From positions 1 to 5,798 of the forward strand of contig DAOWEP010000122.1 of assembly GCA_030638455.1 (NCBI GenBank): 5,798 nucleotides of DNA. Direction: 5' to 3'. Made by a program: the position numbers and the translations under genes. Source of the stretch: Gammaproteobacteria bacterium (lineage in GTDB: Bacteria > Pseudomonadota > Gammaproteobacteria > DAOWEP01). Below, piece by piece: positions 1-5,798 of this stretch. The notes beneath the pieces are model-generated. The model ran no database searches, was not told where the DNA came from, and saw nothing but the letters and a program-made list of their open reading frames with translations. The number at the start of each line of letters is the position of its first letter. The first letter of the stretch is position 1.

Positions 1-365
1 AGCTTAGCAACTATGCCAGCAAGATTGAAAAATCCGAGGCAACACTGGACTGGACGCTTTCGGCACAAGAGCTTGAATATAAAATCCGGGCGTTTAACCC
101 ATGGCCGGTGGCACAAACAAAGCTGGGGGATAAGGTCTTACGAATCTGGCTAGCGAAAGCACTTGAAACTGATATACCTGAAAGCAAAAAGGCAGGCATT
201 GTCCCCGGTACCGTACTTCATGCAGATAAGAAGGGCATTGATGTAGCTACAGGAAAAGGTACATTGCGCTTGCTGGAGGTTCAGTTGCCCGGGGGCAAGC
301 CGATTAGTGCGAGTGCATTTCTAAATGCTCACCCAATAAAAGATGTGATCCTGGGTTCCTCCTGA
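1..365 (+). CDS. fmt: Methionyl-tRNA formyltransferase, C-terminal part (5' end outside window)
   Basis: Fmt transfers a formyl group from 10-formyl-tetrahydrofolate to Met-tRNA(fMet) in the cytoplasm, making the initiator tRNA for translation. Only the last 120 residues are visible: the frame is open from base 3 and ends at TGA 363-365. What is seen is the linker plus C-terminal tRNA-binding OB-fold domain. The stretch YASKIEKSEATLDW followed by IRAFNPWP is a hallmark of Fmt, and PGTVL, the IDVATGKGTLRLLEVQ strand region and a final Lys/Pro-rich segment follow the E. coli protein closely. The N-terminal catalytic formyltransferase domain (about 195 residues in the usual ~315-residue protein) lies to the left. 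A GTG at 108 is an internal codon, not a start, because family-conserved sequence continues upstream in frame. rsmB follows after 20 bases with no terminator visible. Identification is firm. Confidence 0.96.
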   Translation, partial: LSNYASKIEKSEATLDWTLSAQELEYKIRAFNPWPVAQTKLGDKVLRIWLAKALETDIPESKKAGIVPGTVLHADKKGIDVATGKGTLRLLEVQLPGGKPISASAFLNAHPIKDVILGSS

Positions 366-385
366 CCACTACTGACTGGATATAT

Positions 386-1717
386 ATGAATGTAAGAGCG
401 GTTGCGGCACAGGCATTGGCAGAAGTAGTGAGTAAAGGTAAATCCTTGTCACAGGTTTTACCGATAGCTTCCGAAAAGCTTGAAGAAAAATCCGAGAGCG
501 CCTTATTGCAGGAATTTTGTTATGGCGTTTTACGCCAATACTACAGATTACAGGCGTATTCAGATTTATTGCTGAAAAAGCCGTTCAAGGACAAGGACGC
601 AGATATATATTGCTTATTGTTGATAGGCTTGTACCAGTTACTGTATATGAGGGTACCGGCATACGCGGCAGTAACAGAGACTGTTAATGCCAGTCGGGCA
701 TTGAAAAAAAACTGGGCAAGTGGCCTTCTAAATGCGGTATTACGAAATTTCCAGAGGAGGCAAGACTCCTTAACCGAAAAAATCAATCAAATCGAGAGCG
801 CTTTATATGCGCATCCTGACTGGCTATTACAGCAGATCCGGTCAGACTGGCCAGAAAATTGGCAACAAATAACAGAGTCAAATAATTGCAGGGCGCCCAT
901 GAGTCTCAGGGTAAATGTCCATTGCCATCAACGTGATGAATATGGCAGACAGTTGGCAGCATCAGGGATATCCTTTTCTAATGCGATCCACTCTGATGCA
1001 GGGGTGATATTGAAGCAGCCAGTAGATGTAGAGCAACTCCCCGGTTTTTTTGATGGTAGTGTCTCAGTTCAGGACACGGCAGCGCAGTTAGCGGCCACGT
1101 TGTTGAACGTTGATAAAGGTATGCGGGTACTGGATGCCTGTGCAGCGCCCGGGGGGAAAACGGCTCATATATTGGAGTTAGAGCCGAAGCTGGAAAAGTT
1201 GACGGCTGTAGAGATTGATCCCGGTCGAATGGCCAGGGTGGAGGAAAATCTGCAACGGCTTTCGCTTGGGAACCTTTTACTGGATAACAAGGATTCAAAT
1301 GTTAGTCTTTTGCAGGGTGATTCATCCATACCTGAAGCATGGTGGGATAAGCAGCCATATGATCGGATATTACTGGATGCACCCTGTTCTGCTACAGGTG
1401 TTATCAGGCGACATCCGGATATTAAATTGTTACGACGAGCGGAAGATATTAAAGAGCTGGCTAAGCGCCAGGCTCAAATGCTGGATTCCTTGTGGCTCTT
1501 GCTGGCAACAGGCGGTATGCTGTTATATGCGACTTGTTCTATCTTACGCCACGAAAATGATCACCAGATCCAGGATTTTTTGAAGCGACAACCGAATGCC
1601 AGGGAACGTGTTATACAGGCAGGTTGGGGACATGCATGTGCAGCAGGACGTCAGATATTTCCGGGTGAGGATGATGATATGGATGGTTTTTATTATGCTT
1701 GTCTGGAAAAATTCTAA
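386..1717 (+). CDS. rsmB: 16S rRNA (cytosine-967-C5)-methyltransferase RsmB
   Basis: RsmB (Sun/Fmu) methylates C967 of 16S rRNA with S-adenosylmethionine in the cytoplasm. The 443-residue product is close to the usual ~430. Residues 1-135 form a NusB-like RNA-binding domain (RAVAAQALAEV at the N-terminus, ELL-type helices, LLNAVLRNF near 114-122). Residues ~160-225 resemble the small RNA-binding subdomain, with MSLRVN at 172-177. The Rossmann methyltransferase domain follows: SAM-binding motif DACAAPGGKT at 250-259, acidic E276-D278 after strand 2, motif IV DAPCSATG at 331-338 with Cys334, and motif VI YATCS with Cys384. By family knowledge Cys384 is the nucleophile and Cys334 aids release. 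The C-terminal IFPGEDDDMDGFYYA block is diagnostic. The ATG at 386 gives the conserved N-terminus; its Shine-Dalgarno is poor. A loop near 292-310 seems about ten residues longer than in E. coli. Confidence 0.97.
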   Translation: MNVRAVAAQALAEVVSKGKSLSQVLPIASEKLEEKSESALLQEFCYGVLRQYYRLQAYSDLLLKKPFKDKDADIYCLLLIGLYQLLYMRVPAYAAVTETVNASRALKKNWASGLLNAVLRNFQRRQDSLTEKINQIESALYAHPDWLLQQIRSDWPENWQQITESNNCRAPMSLRVNVHCHQRDEYGRQLAASGISFSNAIHSDAGVILKQPVDVEQLPGFFDGSVSVQDTAAQLAATLLNVDKGMRVLDACAAPGGKTAHILELEPKLEKLTAVEIDPGRMARVEENLQRLSLGNLLLDNKDSNVSLLQGDSSIPEAWWDKQPYDRILLDAPCSATGVIRRHPDIKLLRRAEDIKELAKRQAQMLDSLWLLLATGGMLLYATCSILRHENDHQIQDFLKRQPNARERVIQAGWGHACAAGRQIFPGEDDDMDGFYYACLEKF

Positions 1718-1739
1718 ATTAGACGTCATTTAAACGTTA

Positions 1740-2387
1740 ATGATGAAAAAGTTAGCAATGAAAACAAACGTACATTGGAAAAAGTTATTGTTATTGTTTT
1801 CGCTGATGACAGGGATGGTGATTCTGACGCCAGTTTTTTCTGAAAATGGAGAGACAAGCAGCGGAAGTGTAGAGCCAGATAGTATAGAAAAACAGGGACA
1901 GACAGGATTCAGGGTAAACGAGGTGGCCACCCAACTTGATGAAGATGTCTATCGTCTGGATGCACTGCTAGAGTATCACTTGAGTGATGCGGCAGTGGAG
2001 GCGCTGGTTAGCGGGGTTCCCATTACCTTTGAATTGCAGATGAAAGTTGTCAGTCCACGGGAATGGATCTGGGATAAGACTATTGCAGAATTAAGTCAAC
2101 GATACCGAATTGAATACTATGCCTTGACCCGGCAATATCTGGTTACCAACCTCAATAGTCAAAGCCAGGATATTTACTCAAGTCAGCAGGGAGCTATGGA
2201 AGCCTTGGGGGTGGTTACTGAACTGCCGCTGATAGACAAGCATCTACTCAAGGAGGGCGAACTATATGAAGGCCGTTTACGCACGCGGCTGATGATTGAA
2301 GAGCTGCCGACCCCGTTACGAGTTTTGGCCTACCTGTCATCTGAATGGCGTCTTTCCAGTGAGTGGACTGTATGGCGGCTACAGTAA
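1740..2387 (+). CDS. DUF4390 domain protein, predicted exported or membrane-anchored
   Basis: This 215-residue protein has no established function that I know of. It begins with a basic N-terminus (MMKKLAMKTNVHWKK) and a hydrophobic segment at about 16-33 ending in PVFS, which looks like a signal peptide or single membrane anchor. Residues ~57-215 match the DUF4390 pattern: FRVNEVATQLDEDVYRLDA, the LSDAAVEAL helix, GVPITFEL, a W-D-K motif at 111-113, QRYRIEYYALT, YLVTNL, ALG, LPLID and a Trp-rich end (Trp203, Trp209, Trp212). Start is uncertain: ATG at 1740, 1743 and 1758 are all in frame and none has a strong ribosome binding site; 1758 gives a shorter but still typical signal region. It lies 22 bases after rsmB and its last codons overlap the start of ntrY, the usual position of this family in fmt-rsmB-ntrYX clusters. 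An envelope role tied to NtrY is inferred only. Confidence 0.88.
   Translation: MMKKLAMKTNVHWKKLLLLFSLMTGMVILTPVFSENGETSSGSVEPDSIEKQGQTGFRVNEVATQLDEDVYRLDALLEYHLSDAAVEALVSGVPITFELQMKVVSPREWIWDKTIAELSQRYRIEYYALTRQYLVTNLNSQSQDIYSSQQGAMEALGVVTELPLIDKHLLKEGELYEGRLRTRLMIEELPTPLRVLAYLSSEWRLSSEWTVWRLQ
2361..2367 (+). promoter_or_regulatory. Probable ribosome binding site of ntrY, inside the DUF4390 gene
   Basis: GAGTGGA ends four bases before ATG 2372 and is a partial match to the Shine-Dalgarno consensus. It lies inside the last codons of the DUF4390 gene. It favours ATG 2372 over the in-frame GTG at 2363, which has no purine-rich stretch at a suitable distance. Because the site is inside translated sequence, ntrY initiation is probably coupled to translation of the upstream gene. 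Confidence 0.4.
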
Positions 2388-4591
2388 CCAAAAAACCCTC
2401 GTACATTATCTCACGACTCACCCGGGGGCCTGTGCCCGTCCTGATCTTGTTGGCATTGCTGCTAACGTCTTTTTATTTGCTAAGTAATGCAACAGAAAAC
2501 TCCACCCGTCTTGCGGATCTTTATGGCTGGATGTTGTTGATTAATCTGGCAGGCCTGTTGGTGCTGACAGGGCTGATTGCAATTAACCTGCGCAGGATGG
2601 TATGCGAATACCGGCAACGTACCCCTGGCTCCCGTATGACCGCCAAGTTGGCTGTGGTGTTTATTGTGATCGCCGTGTTACCGGTTTCCATCGTATATTA
2701 TTTTTCATTTCAATTTTTACAGCGCGGTATTGATAGCTGGTTTGATATACGCACAGAAACGGCATTGGAAAATGCACTTGAGTTAAGCCAGGTTTCACTG
2801 GATTTGCGTAAAAGGGAATTATTAAAACGGACAGAGGAAATGATTCCGGAAATAGCAGATGTTAATGAGGTTAATGTTTTATTCAGCCTGAATGACCTGC
2901 GTATAAATAGTGACGCGGCTGAATTGGTATTGCTAGGTAAAAATAACCGGATTATTGCATTCAGTAGTGCCGATCCATCAGTAGTTGTTCCACGCCAATC
3001 CAGTAGTGAAGTTCTGCGCATGGGACCAGAGGACCATTATGTCGGTCTGGAGCCAACCCGGGGTGGGGGCATCCATATACGGGTTGTTTTACCGGTACCT
3101 CCTGCTGGAACTGAATCAGAACAACGCATCCTTCATGTGCTTTATCCAATTGACCAGAGGTTGAACATACTGGCCGATGGTGTGCAGAGTTATTTTGCCA
3201 AGCATAAAAAAATCGCCTATATGAGGACCCCGTTAAAAAATAGCTTTTTGTTAACCCTGTCCATGGTATTAATGCTGAGTGTGTTCTCAGCTGTGTGGGC
3301 GGCCTTTTATTATGCCCAGAGGTTGGTGGATCCGATCAGAGAACTCGTTGAGGGGACGCGTGCTATTGCCGCAGGGGACTATGACAAGAAATTACCGATT
3401 GGTGGTCATGATGAATTGGGGTTTCTGGTGCGTTCTTTTAATGATATGACGCGCAAGATTGCACAGGTAAGCCATGAAACCCAGCAGAGCCGACAGCAAG
3501 TGGAAGATCAACGTGCTTACCTTGAAGCCGTCATGGGACATTTATCTTCCGGGGTAATAACACTTGACCAGAATCTTGTTCTACGTACCGTAAATCCGGC
3601 TGCTGGCCAAATTCTTGGACTGGATCTTAACGATGTGATTGGCAGTTCACTTGAAGGCATACTGGAAGGCCATGGCCAACTGAAGAAATTCATGGATGAA
3701 ATTCGTCCGTATCTGGATAGTGAGGAATCAGAATGGCAATCTGAAATTACCCTGTTCAGCAAGGATGGTCGTCAGGTTCTGATTTGTCGTGGCACAACCC
3801 TGCTTGCAGAAGAAGGTAGTGGCCAGGGGGATAGTGTGATCGTATTTGAAGATATTACCGAATTAATCCAGGCGCAACGTGATTCGGCCTGGGGTGAGGT
3901 AGCGCGCAGGCTGGCGCATGAAATCAAGAATCCACTAACACCCATACAATTATCTGCCGAACGGCTACGCCATAAGTATCTTGGAACCATGAATGAGGAA
4001 GACGGGCTTGTTCTGGCGAACGCCACAGACACAATTGTACAGCAAGTGGAATCCATGAAAGAAATGGTGAATGCCTTTACCGAATACGCCAGGGCACCAC
4101 AAATACGTTTATCAAAGATTAATTTGAATCAACAGGTGAGAGAAGTGTGCGATTTATATACAGGTGATCAGCGGAACCTGAGTATCAATCTTGACCTTGA
4201 TGGACGGATTCCGGAAATTGAGGCAGACAAAACACGTTTATGGCAATTGTTGCATAATTTAATCAAGAATGCGCTGGAATCCATGGATAGTACCAAGAGC
4301 GTAATCGACATAAAAACTTCACTTATAGATGAAAAGGACAGCCAGTTTATAGAGCTTAAGGTGCGGGATTACGGGCAGGGTTTTAAGGAAGATGCCCTTG
4401 GGCAGTGTTTTGAGCCTTATGTGACTACCAAACCAAAAGGAACCGGGCTAGGATTGGCTATCGTAAAGAAAATTGTTGAAGAGCACGGTGGAATAATACG
4501 GGCAGAAAATTCTGAACCTAATGGCGCATGTATTACAATTCAACTACCGTTATTGGTATCCGGTCATTCAACGAGTACTCTGTCAAAGTAG
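2372..4591 (+). CDS. ntrY: NtrY-type sensor histidine kinase, membrane-bound
   Basis: Probable sensor kinase of the NtrY/NtrX two-component system; it autophosphorylates on His and passes phosphate to NtrX. With ATG 2372 the product is 739 residues. Visible in order: transmembrane segments at about 21-38, 52-73 and 92-116; an extracytoplasmic region ~117-288; a fourth membrane segment ~291-315; HAMP ~317-363; PAS ~383-493; HisKA with RRLAHEIKNPLTP and phospho-acceptor His516; and a HATPase domain with N box HNLIKNALESM (Asn633), G1 box VRDYGQGF (Asp666), F box FEPYVTTK and G2 box GTGLGLAI at 690-697. All catalytic motifs are intact. A GTG at 2363 would add three residues, but ATG 2372 has a GAGTGG-like Shine-Dalgarno just upstream. 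It overlaps the DUF4390 gene by 16 bases, and ntrX follows 20 bases later. The stimulus cannot be deduced; nitrogen, redox or envelope signals are all possible. Confidence 0.93.
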   Translation: MAATVTKKPSYIISRLTRGPVPVLILLALLLTSFYLLSNATENSTRLADLYGWMLLINLAGLLVLTGLIAINLRRMVCEYRQRTPGSRMTAKLAVVFIVIAVLPVSIVYYFSFQFLQRGIDSWFDIRTETALENALELSQVSLDLRKRELLKRTEEMIPEIADVNEVNVLFSLNDLRINSDAAELVLLGKNNRIIAFSSADPSVVVPRQSSSEVLRMGPEDHYVGLEPTRGGGIHIRVVLPVPPAGTESEQRILHVLYPIDQRLNILADGVQSYFAKHKKIAYMRTPLKNSFLLTLSMVLMLSVFSAVWAAFYYAQRLVDPIRELVEGTRAIAAGDYDKKLPIGGHDELGFLVRSFNDMTRKIAQVSHETQQSRQQVEDQRAYLEAVMGHLSSGVITLDQNLVLRTVNPAAGQILGLDLNDVIGSSLEGILEGHGQLKKFMDEIRPYLDSEESEWQSEITLFSKDGRQVLICRGTTLLAEEGSGQGDSVIVFEDITELIQAQRDSAWGEVARRLAHEIKNPLTPIQLSAERLRHKYLGTMNEEDGLVLANATDTIVQQVESMKEMVNAFTEYARAPQIRLSKINLNQQVREVCDLYTGDQRNLSINLDLDGRIPEIEADKTRLWQLLHNLIKNALESMDSTKSVIDIKTSLIDEKDSQFIELKVRDYGQGFKEDALGQCFEPYVTTKPKGTGLGLAIVKKIVEEHGGIIRAENSEPNGACITIQLPLLVSGHSTSTLSK

Positions 4592-4595
4592 TTAA

Positions 4596-4601
4596 AGAGG
4601 A
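4596..4601 (+). promoter_or_regulatory. Ribosome binding site of ntrX
   Basis: AGAGGA lies ten bases before ATG 4612 in the short ntrY-ntrX gap. It is the clearest Shine-Dalgarno in the window and fixes the ntrX start, which also gives the expected N-terminus directly before the first receiver strand (YILVVDDE). Spacing is slightly long but workable. Confidence 0.65.
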
Positions 4602-4611
4602 AGCAGGCAGT

Positions 4612-5798
4612 ATGGCAGCACCCTATATTCTGGTGGTCGATGATGAACCTGATATACGTAATCTGGTTCAGGAAATCCTTCAAGATGAAGGCTATGAGGT
4701 AAGTACTGCCGAGAATGGTGGTGCTGCCAGAAAAGCCAGGTTGGCACATCGGCCTGATCTGGTGCTACTGGATATCTGGATGCCGGATATTGACGGCATA
4801 TCTTTGCTCAAGGAATGGTCGGAGCATGGTGGCCTGCCCTTCCCGGTTATTATGATTTCAGGACACGGTACCGTCGAGACAGCTGTTGAGGCCACTCGGC
4901 TGGGTGCATACAATTATATTGAAAAGCCCCTGTCGTTGGCAAAATTGTTGCTAACGGTGGAGCGTGCCTTGGAGGCAGACAGGTTACGTAAAGAGAATGT
5001 TGGGCTGCTTCAGCAAGTTCATGTGATAACAGATCCTATAGGGAAAGGCAGTATAATGCAGGAGCAGAAAGAGCAAGCCAGGAAAGTGGCCTCACACGAT
5101 ACCTGGATATTGATTACAGGAGAAGCAGGTACAGGCAAGAAAACCTTTGCACATTATATTCATCAAAATAGCTCCCGTAGTGATGGGCCGTTTGTTGATA
5201 TGGGTGTTGGCGGGATAGCGCAAGAAAACTCAGAGGTAGAGCTGTTTGGTAGCGAAGACCATGGTGATGTTTACTATGGCCGGTTAGAACAGGCCAATGG
5301 CGGGACCCTGTTACTGGACGAAGTTGCGGATATGGATGCAGAGACTCAGAAACGGTTAGTCAGTGCGCTGGTAAGTCACTCGTTTCTCCGGGTGGGCGGT
5401 AGCGAGCCGGTCAAGGTAAATGTCCGGATTATCGCCACAACCCACAAAGATATGGAGCAGGAAGTGCTGTCTGGCAGGTTCCGGGAAGATCTGTATTATC
5501 AACTGAACGTGGTGCCTTTGCATATCCCGACATTGCGGGAACATTGTGAAGATATCCCTGAATTACTCAATTATTATGTCGACTATTATGCGACGGCAGA
5601 CAACCTGCCCTATCGCAGGTTTTCAGTAGCTGCACAGAACCGACTCAGAAACCATTCATGGCCGGGGAATATCAGGGAACTGAAAAATCTGGTGCAGCAC
5701 TTGCTGATTCTCAGGGAGGATGAAGAAATCGATGTAGATGAGGTGGAAGTGGCGCTCAGTTCACAACCGCAGCGCTCAGAGAGCATGGTAGGCATCGC
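4612..5798 (+). CDS. ntrX: NtrX-type response regulator, C-terminus outside window
   Basis: Partner regulator of NtrY. The frame is open from ATG 4612 to the right edge (395 residues plus two bases); the usual ~450-residue length implies a missing C-terminal Fis-type DNA-binding domain. Receiver domain 1-120: acidic pair Asp10-Asp11, phospho-acceptor Asp54 within LLDIWMPDIDG, Ser83 and Lys105. The DIWMPD-DG-LLKEW and SGHGT-TAVEATRLGA wording is typical of NtrX. AAA+ domain ~138-365: Walker A GEAGTGKK (Lys176), Walker B LLLDEVADM (Asp236-Glu237), sensor I region RIIATTH, FREDLYYQLNV (289-300) and sensor II WPGNIREL (Arg355). The GAFTGA sigma-54 contact loop is absent: ELFG (210-213) is followed after nine residues by GRLEQA. 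Gln297 replaces the second Arg of the usual FREDLYYRLNV. It is therefore probably not a classical sigma-54 activator. A good Shine-Dalgarno lies at 4596-4601. Confidence 0.94.
   Translation, partial: MAAPYILVVDDEPDIRNLVQEILQDEGYEVSTAENGGAARKARLAHRPDLVLLDIWMPDIDGISLLKEWSEHGGLPFPVIMISGHGTVETAVEATRLGAYNYIEKPLSLAKLLLTVERALEADRLRKENVGLLQQVHVITDPIGKGSIMQEQKEQARKVASHDTWILITGEAGTGKKTFAHYIHQNSSRSDGPFVDMGVGGIAQENSEVELFGSEDHGDVYYGRLEQANGGTLLLDEVADMDAETQKRLVSALVSHSFLRVGGSEPVKVNVRIIATTHKDMEQEVLSGRFREDLYYQLNVVPLHIPTLREHCEDIPELLNYYVDYYATADNLPYRRFSVAAQNRLRNHSWPGNIRELKNLVQHLLILREDEEIDVDEVEVALSSQPQRSESMVGI

Noticed and set aside
283..297. Short GC palindrome TTGCCCGGGGGCAA resembling a terminator stem
   Set aside because: It lies inside the conserved fmt C-terminal coding sequence, has almost no loop and no following T-run.
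108..365. Stand-alone 85-residue gene starting at GTG 108
   Set aside because: The same frame is open to the left edge and encodes conserved Fmt sequence (YASKIEKSEA, IRAFNPWP), so this is the tail of fmt.
1039..1055. CCGG followed by a run of seven T, terminator-like
   Set aside because: No stem of useful length precedes it and it is within rsmB coding sequence that continues to conserved motifs.
978..1298. 106-codon open frame on the minus strand inside rsmB
   Set aside because: It is antisense to the methyltransferase domain, its translation resembles no family I know, and rsmB in that span carries conserved motifs. A shadow frame.
1215..1583. 122-codon plus-strand frame inside rsmB
   Set aside because: It is offset from the conserved rsmB frame covering motifs IV and VI and shows no ribosome binding site or family pattern.
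1718..1739. Two six-base palindromes (GACGTC and AACGTT) in the rsmB-DUF4390 gap
   Set aside because: Six-base palindromes are common by chance, there is no longer dyad or promoter-like context, and no regulator can be assigned.
2710..3021. 103-codon minus-strand frame opposite ntrY
   Set aside because: Antisense to the NtrY extracytoplasmic region, with biased composition expected of a shadow and no initiation signal.

Overview
The window looks like an ordinary chromosomal stretch of a proteobacterium, most likely a gammaproteobacterium with moderate G+C. The order fmt - rsmB - DUF4390 gene - ntrY - ntrX is a recurrent arrangement in gamma- and betaproteobacteria, and all five proteins carry clear family hallmarks. 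I cannot name the genus from sequence alone.

Layout, all on the + strand: bases 1-365 are the C-terminal part of fmt (methionyl-tRNA formyltransferase, 5' end outside the window). 386-1717 is rsmB (16S rRNA m5C967 methyltransferase). 1740-2387 encodes a DUF4390 protein with an N-terminal export signal. 2372-4591 is an NtrY-type membrane sensor histidine kinase whose start overlaps the end of the DUF4390 gene. 4612 to the right edge is an NtrX-type response regulator, cut before its DNA-binding domain. Gaps are 20, 22, -16 and 20 bases, and I see no terminator between genes, so this reads as one co-directional transcription unit. No gene-free stretch exceeds 22 bases, and there are no RNA genes, mobile elements, repeats or CRISPR arrays.

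How the genes work together: Fmt and RsmB belong to translation (initiator tRNA formylation and 30S rRNA modification). NtrY and NtrX form a two-component phosphorelay: NtrY senses an unknown signal through a large extracytoplasmic region and a cytoplasmic PAS domain, and phosphorylates NtrX on Asp54. The DUF4390 protein is predicted to be exported and is physically coupled to ntrY, so it may be an envelope partner of the kinase; this is inference only.

No novel system is evident. The most interesting points are the NtrX AAA+ domain, which lacks the sigma-54-contacting GAFTGA loop and has a Gln where a conserved arginine-finger residue is expected, and the uncharacterised DUF4390 protein locked to ntrY by overlapping reading frames.
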